Assembly (NCBI GenBank): GCA_023053545.1
Contig: JAKZAN010000004.1
Location: 8,742,001 to 8,806,000 of the forward strand
Length of the DNA stretch: 64,000 nucleotides
Direction of reading: 5' to 3'
From: Lepidurus packardi
Taxonomy: Eukaryota; Arthropoda; Branchiopoda; Notostraca; Triopsidae
A model generated the notes under the pieces. It had not been told where the DNA came from. It did no database searches and worked only from the letters and a program-made list of their open reading frames with translations. Of the stretch, positions 25,201 through 33,086 are shown one piece after another. How positions within the stretch are numbered: position 1 is the first letter of the stretch; every line of letters begins with the position of its first letter. The translations under genes and the position numbers were made by a program.

Positions 25201-28200
25201 GTCATATGGGAATATGCAAGGTACCCTTGAGACTTTAACGTAGCATAAGAAACATTTTACCGTCCTGTTTTTCTCCGTTTTTCTTAGGTGAGCGACGGCG
25301 ACCGCAGTGTTTGCCGCAGCTCGAGTTCTTCCGAAGCTCGACGATCTAGTCCTACAGGAAGCGTGGCTTCGTCGCAATCCCAAGTCATGACTCCCAACCG
25401 GCAATTGACTGACGCCGAGAAGTTGCGTAAAGTTGTCCTGGAGTTAATAGAAACAGAACGGACTTACGTCAAGGTACGTAAAAAATTTTTTTTTCCTTGT
25501 CTTTTTTTATACGGGAATGAGAGGGCTAATCATTATGTTTTTTTTGCTTGTTTTTCTTCTCCTTGTAGAACTTGAATGCTTTGTTGGAAAACTATTTGGA
25601 ACCTTTGAAACAGGAAACTTTCCTCTCCACTGCGGAAATTAATGTCCTTTTTGGCAACATCCAAGAAATAGTGGCGTTTCAACGACTCTTCTTACAAAGC
25701 TTGGAAGAGGCTCTCCAGGGACAACCCGACTTTGAACGCTGGGATCAAATCAGACAATTCAAGTCAGTTTTGGTTTCAGTTGGCAACTCGTTCCTCTACT
25801 ATGCCCAACATTTCAAGCTCTATAGCTCATTCTGTGCTAGTCATTCCAAAGCCCAGAAGGTTTTACTGCCCAGTAAGTTAAAAACAAACCAATTCTTTGA
25901 AATAAAATGCACTAGCACTAAAAATCTTAAACTTATTTTTATTTCGTTTCCTTATACAACAACAAAATATTGCAGACGAAGGTTCACAAGCTCTGCAAGA
26001 GTTTCTACAATCTCGCAATCCCAAGCAGCAACATTCCTCGACTCTAGAATCATACCTCATCAAGCCTATTCAGCGCATTCTCAAATATCCGTTATTACTG
26101 CAGCAATTGAAAATCCTGACAGATTCCAGTTCTGAAGAACATCAGCTCCTCATTGGTAAAACTAATAATAAAAAAAATATTCTACCAAGTTCATTTGCAT
26201 TTTTTCTCAACATTTCTTCGGAGTCCTTGGAGTTTTTTTTTATTGTTTGCAAGACTTGTGAAAGAATGCTTTTTTTTAAAAAAAAGATCGTGTATCATTT
26301 TCCGCTTTTAACCTTGTTTTTATGACAGAGGCGTTAAAAAGTATGGAAAAAGTGGCGGAACACATTAACGAGATGCAGCGAATTCACGAAGAGTACGGAG
26401 CTATTTTTGAGCATTTATTCCGTCAACATCAGAAATCTTGCAAGCAGGTAAATATGGGCCATATTTTTTTTTTTGGCGCAGACTTTTTATTACTGACCAT
26501 AATGTCTCCAGTAAAAGAATTTTTATTACTTTTTCCGTATTTTTTGTGATGCTTTTCCCTCCGTTTCTTCGTTTTTTCTATCATATATTTTCTGTCCGTA
26601 TCCTCCAGCCCGTAGATCTGAGTCCTGCAGATTTGTTGTATTACGGCGGCGTTGAGTGGCTTAACATTTCGGACTTTCTGGGCAAAGTGAAGAAAGGACT
26701 GGAACTCCATGCCATGTGCTTTGTATTCAAAACAGCCGTCGTATTTTTGTGCAAAGAACGGCTACGACAGAAGAAGAAGCTTATGGTAAGAAGCTGGGGG
26801 ACTATTATGACTTTCTTCACTCTTTTTTTAGTTTTCTTTTTGTGGTTAGTGATGTTTTCCGTCTTTTTTTCTTTTGATTTTCTTCTATCTTTCTCCGATC
26901 TTCAGAGAAGGCGGGGTTTATTTCTCGATTCTTCCATTAGAAACTACTTCTAAAAAAAAATCTATTTCTAGAGTGTGGCTATTAAAGCGAGTGCTCCTGA
27001 AGTGGAAATCATTCGGTACCAAGTACTGATTCCCGTGACAGAAGTGCAAGTCCGAGCGGCAGCTACCAAGGACTTGGATGCACACTTTTTGTGGGAGTTG
27101 ATCCATTTGAAAAACCCGTTACATCGTCGATCGGAGAAAGTGTATCATCTGTCCAACAGCACCGCTGAATTCCGGAATGCCTTCTTGAAGACAATACGTC
27201 AAATCATTCGCGAGAGCGTGCGCAATATGAGCATTCCACCTGCGAAACCGGGTTTAGGAGCATGTACCACTATTCTCGCTTCCTCTCCCCGGCTCATGTC
27301 AGCTGGGAATGCCAAAACCTTATCGCTGGCCACTGGGGCTGGTAGTTTAAGGCGGAAATCACCCCGAAATGCACAGCGGCATTCCGCGGGCAATATTGAC
27401 TATGATAATTTGGAACCCACGGGCAATTCTACTGGGGAAGAATCTAGTTTCGGAACGCTCCGAGCTAGGAGCCAAACCGTCGGGGATGGAATTGGTAAGT
27501 TAACTTTTCTTTCTAATCGCTCGGATCTTTTATAATGAGCTTTCTTTTTTCTTCGAACGTTTGACAGCTGTTCACTGAGGTTAATCTATGTTTTTTTACG
27601 TTTTCAGATTGCTTAGGAAATGGAACTGGAAAGGAAGATCCTAAAGATTCAGACCCAGGTGCCAAATCGGAGAGCGAAGATGAGCCTCCACCGCCTAAAG
27701 CCATGCTTGGAAGAACTCCCAACCATCTGAGTCTTAGCACGACCTCGACTTTGTCTACTGGCAGTACAAGTAGTCAAGCTAAGCTCATTCAATCGTCAAA
27801 TACACCTCAGAATTATCAGCCGCAATACGCTAAACCATTAGGTAATGTACAACTTTCAACTTGGTGTATGTATTTTTATTTATTAGCATATTTCTATGTA
27901 CTTCTAATTTCAACTTGTTTTAAATTTTTTCTATCAATTTCTATATCTCTGGTATTTTTATATTCCTAATATTTATACTTCTAAGATTTGTATTCTAATA
28001 ATATGTTATTTATATTTCTATACTTTACTATTCTTTCTCAGTAGTTTGGCGTATTTTCTTTCTTTAGTGATGCTTAATAGATTTCTGACGGCTTTTCTCC
28101 GATAAATGTTGTAGGTTCTCCAATATGGAAGCCAAGAGATATAGGAGAGTCGTTTACTCTTCCTCGCTCGACGCGAAGTGGTGCTACTAATAATGCCTCA

Positions 28201-28299
28201 ACCAGGGATCAACCCTTGCGAGCATCGGGAGATTTATCCAAGTCAATGTATGGAACCCTGGCGCCAGGACATGACCAAACTTCTCACAGCTTCTACTGA
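669..28299 (+). CDS. sif: still life (TIAM1/2-type Rac guanine-nucleotide exchange factor), 5'-truncated by window edge
   Basis: Activates Rac-type GTPases at the membrane; in Drosophila it acts at synapses and in actin remodelling. The reading frame joins across 22 exons: 669-787, 1031-1235, 1652-3424, 4446-4662, 4777-4915, 19969-20117, 20316-20583, 21637-21780, 21987-22169, 22491-22760, 23195-23365, 24035-24221, 24670-24933, 25073-25167, 25288-25473, 25569-25872, 25976-26155, 26329-26447, 26609-26785, 26972-27494, 27608-27841, 28115-28299 (TGA 28297-28299). All junctions have GT..AG and matching phases, giving about 2,030 codons, close to the length I recall for Drosophila SIF type 1. Domain order is EVH1 end, low-complexity linker, PH, RBD, PDZ, DH, PH, which is diagnostic of this family. 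The first exon here starts in phase 1 inside EVH1, so the initiator and about 90 residues lie upstream. Exact ends of a few exons (25073, 24933) are less certain. Confidence 0.95.
1652..3424 (+). CDS. sif: sif large Ser/Gln/Pro-rich linker exon (591 codons)
   Basis: A single 1,773-nt exon, acceptor ctag|gcacag and donor ttag|gtaaac, open throughout in the frame set by the flanking exons (phase 1 in, phase 1 out). The N-terminal third is rich in Gln, Ser, Thr and Asn. Middle motifs include [17 protein letters not shown] and [19 protein letters not shown]. The C-terminal end ([16 protein letters not shown], then [12 protein letters not shown]) matches the conserved end of the corresponding Drosophila segment as I know it. 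GC content is clearly higher than in the flanking introns. No catalytic domain is present; it is probably a disordered, phosphorylatable linker. Minus-strand ORFs in the same interval are shadows. Confidence 0.9.
3425..4445. other. sif intron
   Basis: A 1,021-nt intron between the large linker exon and exon 4446-4662. It is AT-rich with poly-T stretches. The ORFs at 3971-4213 and 4237-4515 (minus) lack any recognisable domain. Nothing else seen. Confidence 0.6.
4446..4915 (+). CDS. sif: sif two short conserved linker exons
   Basis: Exon 4446-4662 encodes [18 protein letters not shown], then repeats of the GDPNRS type, and ends RGYLSDISS. Exon 4777-4915 encodes [19 protein letters not shown] and ends with LCYLTSSE before gag|gtgagt. 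Phases are 1 to 2, then 2 to 0. The phase-0 end joins in frame to the exon at 19969 (MSDDDR...), which is the adjacency in Drosophila as I recall it. The downstream intron is about 15 kb in the long transcript. These Ser/Arg/Asp segments look disordered but are strongly conserved, suggesting a short-motif interaction site. Confidence 0.9.
4916..7735. other. start of the large sif intron, with a GC-richer stop-poor stretch near 6.7-7.3 kb
   Basis: Mostly unremarkable intron. From about 6740 to 7320 the sequence is GC-richer and open in several frames. Minus-strand frames include one at 6971-7321 beginning [15 protein letters not shown] and a Ser/Pro-rich one ending at 6739 containing [15 protein letters not shown] cannot connect these to a known protein. 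It may be a regulatory island or part of an unrecognised minus-strand gene (see 7736-8266). Confidence 0.35.
7736..8266 (-). CDS. candidate small nested gene or gene fragment inside the sif intron (unknown product)
   Basis: Not recognised. On the minus strand an open frame from 8266 down to 7953 ends [13 protein letters not shown] and then meets a GT donor (plus-strand 7951-7952). A 54-nt pyrimidine-rich intron (7899-7952) precedes a second open segment, 7898-7736, that continues in phase with [20 protein letters not shown] and ends RPLHE-stop. The joined peptide is Tyr/Pro/Arg-rich with protein-like composition, while the unspliced frames are not. No ATG is clear upstream; the first Met in frame is near 8116. 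The segment would be antisense to, and inside, the sif intron. It could be a pseudoexon or a chance ORF. The 54-nt intron is at the short end for animals. Confidence 0.28.
8430..9070. repeat. cluster of degenerate ttctgcagaa motifs
   Basis: At least eight variants of (t)tctgcagaa occur in about 640 bp, near 8447, 8731, 8739, 8861, 8920, 8980, 9015 and 9043. Most contain CTGCAG or TGCAG followed by AA. Flanking bases differ, so this is a degenerate short repeat, not a clean satellite. Confidence 0.6.
8556..8621. repeat. 66-bp near-perfect palindrome
   Basis: Centred between 8588 and 8589 on acagtaat|attactgt. The outer ends are ccagta and tactgg, and the arms pair with only a few mismatches. 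A partial second copy of the left arm (gtaaatgtaagactaagccagt) lies just upstream at about 8540-8560. It would form a long hairpin in RNA or single-stranded DNA, as expected of a foldback or MITE-like remnant. Confidence 0.85.
10348..10367. repeat. T9 G11 homopolymer pair
   Basis: A run of nine T followed immediately by eleven G. It is a simple-sequence tract prone to length error in assembly. Confidence 0.8.
11579..11602. repeat. (CT)n microsatellite
   Basis: CT repeat with a single interruption (ctctcgctct). Read on the other strand it is a GAGAG array, the sort of sequence bound by GAGA factor in insects; binding here is only a possibility. Confidence 0.75.
13415..13500. repeat. imperfect ~38-bp tandem repeats
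   Basis: Two and a half copies of a unit of the form attcactattgcggtatgg followed by cactggcaatccgttca, with several substitutions between copies. Intronic to sif. Confidence 0.6.
16147..18078 (+). CDS. sif: probable alternative first coding exon of sif (short isoform without EVH1)
   Basis: A 1,932-nt open segment with a strong Kozak context (gccATGg) directly after an in-frame TAG, ending at a donor (tataag|gtaaaa) in phase 0. That is exactly the phase needed to join the exon at 19969 that begins MSDDDR. Composition is Ser/Arg/Thr-rich with motifs [28 protein letters not shown]-like ([10 protein letters not shown]), [12 protein letters not shown] and [18 protein letters not shown]; no known domain. 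GC and CpG content are well above the flanking introns. Position, strand and phase suggest an alternative promoter and N-terminus, as short sif isoforms exist in flies. A cassette exon is possible, since gttag precedes gccatgg. The last ~50 codons look less protein-like than the +1 frame (see findings). Confidence 0.6.
18342..19064. repeat. three diverged ~340-bp repeats (family A, copies 1-3)
   Basis: Core of the form ttagcctagtaagaagag, then ttctccagcgcc. Upstream of each core is a conserved order: a gtaagtagaacg-like element, a gcgctttt/ccgctt element, then tttta(c/t)(a/g)tta(c/t)att. Cores at 18342, 18683 and 19027 are spaced 341 and 344 nt. Confidence 0.7.
19750..19769. repeat. (TG)n microsatellite
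   Basis: gtgtgtgtgtgcgtgtgtat, simple-sequence tract in the sif intron. Confidence 0.7.
19969..20117 (+). CDS. sif: sif exon MSDDDR (acidic), possible internal start
   Basis: Acceptor tttttgcag at 19968, then ATG TCA GAT...: [19 protein letters not shown], ending ALRKAG before gg|gtaagt (phase 2). It matches the conserved fly segment of the same sequence type. The first codon is ATG, so a transcript beginning nearby could start here. It joins upstream either to the long-isoform exon ending 4915 or to the alternative exon ending 18078, both phase 0. Confidence 0.9.
20316..22169 (+). CDS. sif: sif N-terminal PH domain exons and following coiled coil
   Basis: Exons 20316-20583, 21637-21780 and 21987-22169. 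They encode [20 protein letters not shown], then [20 protein letters not shown], and the C-terminal PH helix in the second exon ([20 protein letters not shown]). The third exon encodes a helical stretch ([14 protein letters not shown]..., [20 protein letters not shown]). This PH plus adjacent coiled coil (PHCCEx in TIAM) is known in the family to bind phosphoinositides and partner proteins and to localise the factor to membranes. All phases agree. The large intron 20584-21636 carries three more copies of the intronic repeat. Confidence 0.93.
20584..21636. other. sif intron carrying repeat family A, copies 4-6
   Basis: AT-rich intron. Cores lie at 20875-20903, 21095-21135 and 21287-21325. No coding signal seen apart from repeats. 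Confidence 0.6.
20875..21325. repeat. three further copies of the ~200-340-bp repeat (family A, copies 4-6)
   Basis: Cores tgagcctagtaagaagag, caagcctaaaaaagag and ttagcctagtgcgaagag, each followed by ttctcagcgc / ttttccagcgcc / ttttccagtgcc. Spacing is about 220 and 190 nt, shorter than in copies 1-3. Same orientation as copies 1-3. Confidence 0.7.
22491..23365 (+). CDS. sif: sif linker and Ras-binding domain exons
   Basis: Exon 22491-22760 encodes [20 protein letters not shown], then [20 protein letters not shown] and a Ser-rich stretch, ending at a phase-0 donor (caa|gtaaaa). Exon 23195-23365 encodes [20 protein letters not shown] and [20 protein letters not shown], the ubiquitin-like Ras-binding domain of TIAM/SIF proteins. 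It links Ras-family GTPases to Rac activation in the vertebrate orthologue. Confidence 0.92.
23366..24034. other. sif intron
   Basis: A 669-nt intron between the RBD and PDZ exons. It includes a few GTAC motifs (23440-23510). Nothing else recognised. Confidence 0.6.
24035..24933 (+). CDS. sif: sif PDZ domain exons
   Basis: Exon 24035-24221 encodes [20 protein letters not shown] and [20 protein letters not shown], ending SVAMTN. Exon 24670-24933 continues [20 protein letters not shown], then [20 protein letters not shown] and a [15 protein letters not shown] tail. The carboxylate-binding loop has the non-classical W-G-F-S form (positions around 24114-24125) instead of GLGF, as in other TIAM/SIF PDZ domains. 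Joined in phase 1 at a conserved Gly. Confidence 0.9.
25073..25473 (+). CDS. sif: sif Ser-rich linker exons and start of the DH domain
   Basis: Exon 25073-25167 ([20 protein letters not shown], ending VVGLLK) and exon 25288-25473 (Ser-rich, then [20 protein letters not shown] ending YVK before gtacgt). The last 20 residues begin helix 1 (CR1) of the Dbl-homology domain. The acceptor chosen at 25072 gives a phase-1 join with the A at 24933; an alternative nearby acceptor cannot be excluded. Confidence 0.85.
25569..26785 (+). CDS. sif: sif Dbl-homology (RhoGEF) catalytic domain exons
   Basis: Exons 25569-25872, 25976-26155, 26329-26447 and 26609-26785. CR2/CR3 features: [40 protein letters not shown], then the signature [20 protein letters not shown] (CR3, near 26046-26105) and [16 protein letters not shown]. 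This helical bundle carries out GDP/GTP exchange on Rac. The fourth exon leads into the C-terminal PH domain ([40 protein letters not shown]). No residue of the signature is visibly damaged, so an active GEF is expected. Confidence 0.94.
26972..28299 (+). CDS. sif: sif C-terminal PH domain end and C-terminal tail
   Basis: Exon 26972-27494 completes the PH domain ([31 protein letters not shown]..., [20 protein letters not shown]) and begins a Ser/Arg-rich tail. Exons 27608-27841 and 28115-28299 encode an acidic, Pro- and Ser-rich tail ending [19 protein letters not shown] at 28297-28299. Phases 1/1/1 close correctly. The tail shows no domain. I found no clear AATAAA within the first ~1 kb after the stop. 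Confidence 0.92.
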
Positions 28300-29682
28300 T
28301 TTGTAGACTAAAAACACTGAAGATTTTAAGCTATTATCTATGGGAAAAGAGAAAGAGAGAGTTTCCGCTTTGTAAAAAAACACTGGAGGTTGTTTGACAT
28401 CACTTGACAAGTTTCTTCCGCCTCTTCTCCGTTATAAAAACTTCCACCTGACCAATACTGACCATTGTACTTCCTCCCGGCAGTTAAGATTCACGCAAAC
28501 ACTCGCCTAAACTCACACTCACAACCCTTGGCTCGTCTTCCCAAAAACGCTTCTTCAAGCAAACAGAAAAAACGTTTTTCTGCTCAAAAGGGTTCTGCAG
28601 GCTGTTGTAGTTTCTTTTTTGTTGTGTTTTTTGGTTAAAAAAGATTGGTTAGTTTTGGTTGTTGCCAGCAAAGTTGTGTTCTTTTGACGGGACAAAGTGT
28701 AGATTTGTCAGCGTTTTGTCATCCCGAAAAGCCCTCTTTCTTCCCTTCGCATCGCACATCGTGTAAAATTTTACTGCGCCATGTTATAACCCCGGAACGT
28801 CGAATTTTAGGATAATAAGACAAAAAAGGATACCGTTTTGTGTTAAGTCTTCAGCACTTTTGGAGTTTCCTTGTACTTGTGTAGTCTTACGCTGGGCAAT
28901 CACGTTATGGAACGTGACATGCTTTTGACCTTTTCCATTTTACGGGTTCGATGAAATTTTGGGAGATCGATATACTTTGGGAGATCAGAAGCCAGCCAGC
29001 AAAAAAAGGGAGTTTGCAATACTCCTGTCTTGGGGTTTCTTTTTGCATTTTGTCGATGGCTTCAAGATCTCATGGGTGCGTCTTGTAATGTGGTCAGACG
29101 CATTAGTAGTTTATTCTTAGAACCCCCACCACCGTCAACGTAGCACTTTGCCCCGAAACTGTTATCTCCATTTCTTTGATTTCGAATATTGACAACAGCC
29201 TCTTGGCTCAAAATGATCCAGTGACACGGAAGAAGGATGAGATGGTGACATAATTGCATTAATGGTTTATTGCGGTAATATTACAAGATGATAACGTCAT
29301 TTTTATGTGCCACCTTCAGTCAAATTCTAATACAAGTTGCTCACACTAGAACAAACGTGATTTTACTATAATTTTACAGATTTAGTTAGATATTACATTT
29401 TTACTGTATGCATGAGCATAATACAAAAGAACTCAGGAAGTGAAAATTAAGCCATCGAAGTAACATTCCGTTCAGATCATGGCCGTTGTCCGAACCAGGG
29501 GCGAAAAAATCGCCACGCTGTTGTTGACCAAGTGGCCAGTACGCTGGTCTTCGTAGAACAAGACAAACAAGACCCGATATTTGTCGTTCGTTCTTCCAGT
29601 GTTAAAAATCTACAATCCAATAAATATTCTTGATCGTGGTTACAGTACAGCCATCTTGGTCCTAGATACAATGACAATTCGA

Positions 29683-29750
29683 CAGAAGAACGACATGTAC
29701 CTAACTTTCTCAGGAACAGAAGAACGACATGTACCTAACTTTCTAAGGAA
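29683..29750. repeat. 34-bp tandem duplication
   Basis: Two adjacent copies of a unit starting cagaagaacgacatgtacct, nearly identical (one c/a difference near the end). Confidence 0.85.
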
Positions 29751-31151
29751 CCAATGGTATATCGAGTTGAAGAAATCGCTGGTCATTGGCTAACCACGGA
29801 GAGGCTAATTAGGTTAATTAATGTAAGTTCAATGTTTTTTTTTACCTGCATAACATCTTAACAATGTACGAAATAAATGGTTATATCCACAGCCGTTCAT
29901 CAGGAGAAAAATCATTCCTAAACAGACAAAAGAAAAATAACTAATCGAAACACTAGAAACACGTAAGAATTATATTCGCTTTAGCTATTAGTTGCAAACC
30001 GGTACATAATCCCTCCAAAATCCAACATAATGTATGAAGTCTTTTTTATAACAAGGAAAAAGGCATGTTTTTACGTCCATAGAGTTACCCTCATCTTTGC
30101 TGAGAGACACCAAACGAAAAGGAAAACAGTGCATTGAGCTGAAATAAATTAACGAAATAAATAAATTTTAAATTAATATAAATCCCTTACTTACCAAAAA
30201 ATCATCGAACGAACCAGGTCTCTTTATTTAACTATAAGTCTGAATTGATTGTGCTGAGCTAATAAATTGATGAATCGCTTTCAAATATGCAAATGACGGT
30301 TTTTTTTAACATACTGAAGCTTTATAGTTGCTTTCAAGAAACCGTAGCCATTTTACTTTGTCAAATCTATTTTCCCCTCTTTTTGCTGGAAACTTCGTAG
30401 CCATTTAACAACAAAGAGAAGTTCAAAATTGCATTTGGTCATTCGAGAATAAATTTCGCGCTTAACTAACACTAATGTTTTAATTAGATTTAAGTACTCA
30501 AAAATAACGCACTCCCTAACACAACCACCAGATACGGGTTTCAACACGAGAATGGCAGTGACTAGGCTTTATGGCTACCAACGCAGTCCCAAATCGCTGT
30601 ATTTACGGGCTTCCCAAGCCTTGGCACAAAATTTGAATCCTTCGCTTTTGAAGAACTGATAAAGCGACTTTCAGTTTTTGCATTCCTTTAAATAAATAAA
30701 AATAATAATAGTTTAAAATATCAAAAATGAATAAAACACCATTTTCTAGCTATAAATGGGATGAATTATTCCGACGTATGATATAGTATAACTGTTACAC
30801 AGTCCACACAAATAAGAGTTCTCAAAGACGATACAAAATTTATAATCTCGGTCAAACATTCTTGCGCAAGTAGTGCGGTTCACACCAGTGTTCCGGAACT
30901 TCTTTTTTTTCGGAACTCCATTCTTTATCGTTCATTCGTCAACTTCTGTCACTCCGTTCCGTTCCAATTCTGCAAAATTTTCACAAGAAGTAGATCCGAA
31001 ACGGAAGATCCGATCAGCCCGTTCTGTTCAACGATCCGCTCCGCTTAAAGAACGATAATTTTTGGGAAACAATTTTAAAAAAGCGTTTGCCAAAGCTCTT
31101 CGGGTAGAACACGAGTAGAAAAGTTTAGATGCGTCTTATCTGTAATTGCAC

Positions 31152-31176
31152 TGGGTCATTCCAAAAGAATGACCCA
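31152..31176. repeat. short perfect hairpin
   Basis: tgggtcattc and gaatgaccca separated by five bases. Confidence 0.75.
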
Positions 31177-31308
31177 ATGTCAGCAGGGCTTTCATTGCTA
31201 TTCGATTTTCCTTCAGTCTGCCTTTAACTCTACTCGTCCAGAATTATTGGATGGTCCCACCAGTTTCATTAGTTACTACTGTGAGATGTTGCCAAGCTAC
31301 GCAAATTT

Positions 31309-31409
31309 CAAGAATGGGCGAAATCCACCATTTTACATACATGTTCTAAAAGGCGCTTTCCTTACTACGTAGAAAACGTATGTAAAATGGTGGATTTCGC
31401 CCATTCTTG
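31309..31409. repeat. 32-bp perfect inverted repeat with 37-nt loop
   Basis: Left arm 31309-31340 and right arm 31378-31409 are exact reverse complements; the left arm begins caagaatgggcgaaatccac. The right arm lies just before the second copy of the direct repeat (31432). Arms without mismatch indicate a recent origin compared with the diverged direct repeats around them. Confidence 0.9.
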
Positions 31410-32710
31410 CCGCTAGGTAGCGAATGGTAAAGACTCTCCCAGGTCTTGGCGCAAAATTTGAATACTTCGCTTATTAAAGAACTGATGAAGTGGTTTTCAG
31501 TTATGCATTCCTTTAAAAGAAAAGAAAAAAATAATGGTTTAAATGCCACAACTAAATAAAACGCTATTTTCTAACTATAAAAGGGATGAATTATTCCAAC
31601 GAATGGAAAGTAGAGGAAACAAAAACGAGCAAATAAATGCTCAGAAATGTTCGAAACCAGAAACCCAAGATTGCTAATGTTTTTCGCGACATAAAACTCC
31701 ACCAGTGCATTTTCTTGTTACAGCTGCCTGGGCTATTGACATCCGCTTGTACTATCTTCCCTGCAGAAAAGAAAAAAACTGTACTTCAACGCAAACGATG
31801 TGGGCGAGAATGAAGCAAACGACCGTAGTTTCCAAAAATAAAGCTCAACACAAAGCAGTACGGCGCCTGGAATACAAACATAGAAAAAACATGGCCACCA
31901 GTATAGACTTCCGCACCTCAAAACCTCTAAAGATTCTCCCATGTTTTTTTTATCATATTTGTCTAGAAAGTTTGAATGCTTTTGGTAAAAGCTAAAAATG
32001 TCATTATATAAAAATCAAACAAAAAAGCTGGGGAAAAAACCCCAAAGAAATAGAAAGAAAAACTGTAGCGAGTAATATATCATACCTATTACTCCTAGAG
32101 CTAATTCCATTTTTAATCTCATAAAAAGGGAATACAATTTGATTCAATATAGGGCGGTTCCGAGGTGTTGTTGACTGCGCTTCCCAAACATCCCGGAGTT
32201 CCCGAGTTTGCTCATTTGCTCCCACATTGATGGCAAAGGGCAAGGAGAAGGCTATAGGCAGGCTATGGCTATCAGGTAGATCAGTCTGAGCTTGGCATTC
32301 GTCGCAGAAGGATTCATTTCAGTTACTCACTGAACTACGCAGCTTACCAGAACAAACAAAGTAAGTCCAAAAGTGGTAGTGCATCCCTAAAAAGTTTCTT
32401 CCATTACGCTCATCTAAACCACCCCGAAAAGTGCTTACTAGTCTCCCCACAATTCGAATCATAATCTCGCAATTCCAGTTTTTACATAGACAGGTAACGT
32501 AAACGTCTAAATAAAAAAAAAAAAGAGAAAAGTAAAATCAGCATCTTCCGCCCACGGACATGTTTCATCTCCTCAAAGGTCTACGTCCTATTCTATTCCT
32601 ATTCTTAATCTTGGTGGAAATCCTCCCGTCCTTCTACGGCTTTTCCATCCACAAGATACCAAACTTCCGTCTAAACAGTTCCCAACAAGAAGCTTAACAG
32701 ACACGAACAG

Positions 32711-33086
32711 TATAAAAGGCTGATGCATGGAAAAAGAGAACAAAAGAAAACGGCTTCCGTCCATCGTCCCGAGTCTTACTGAGTAGTTTCTAAAGAGTTC
32801 TTTTCTTATGATGCATCTTTCAGCAGCTTCTCGTTTCGCCTATAAAAAGCACACAATAAACAATACCAACAATGGGTCAGCAGGGGTTGTTGGAAGAACC
32901 CTTTACAATGATTCAATACTCCCAGACAGTTTCATGCTAAGACGGCGCTCGAACATTCGTATAAGTAATAGCGTTACTAATCTCACCACAAAAAGATTGT
33001 CTACGATTATACAAAACTATCTAAGATTATCTGAAAAATCCCTTCAAAGATCACTCCTTAAAAAAAAATCAGGTGGATTCTCTTAA
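32711..33086 (+). CDS. candidate TATA-driven short ORF, unknown product
   Basis: A clean TATA box (tataaaag, 32711-32718) lies about 97 bp upstream of ATGATG (32808). The ORF 32808-33086 encodes 92 residues, basic and Ser/Asn-rich, beginning MMHLSAASRFAYKKHTINNT and ending LLKKKSGGFS. No signal peptide or domain recognised. The promoter-like element could instead serve a 5' UTR exon of the midkine-like gene 6 kb downstream. Weak evidence overall. Confidence 0.2.

Larger units (their letters stand above)
30608..31604. repeat. ~170-bp dispersed direct repeat pair
   Basis: 30608-30776 and 31432-31604 share an ordered series of near-identical blocks: ttggcacaaaatttgaat, cttcgctt...aaagaactgat, cattcctttaaa, aataaaac(a/g)c, attttcta(g/a)ctataaa and ggatgaattattcc. 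Copy spacing is about 824 nt, same orientation. Probably copies of a dispersed element. Confidence 0.75.
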
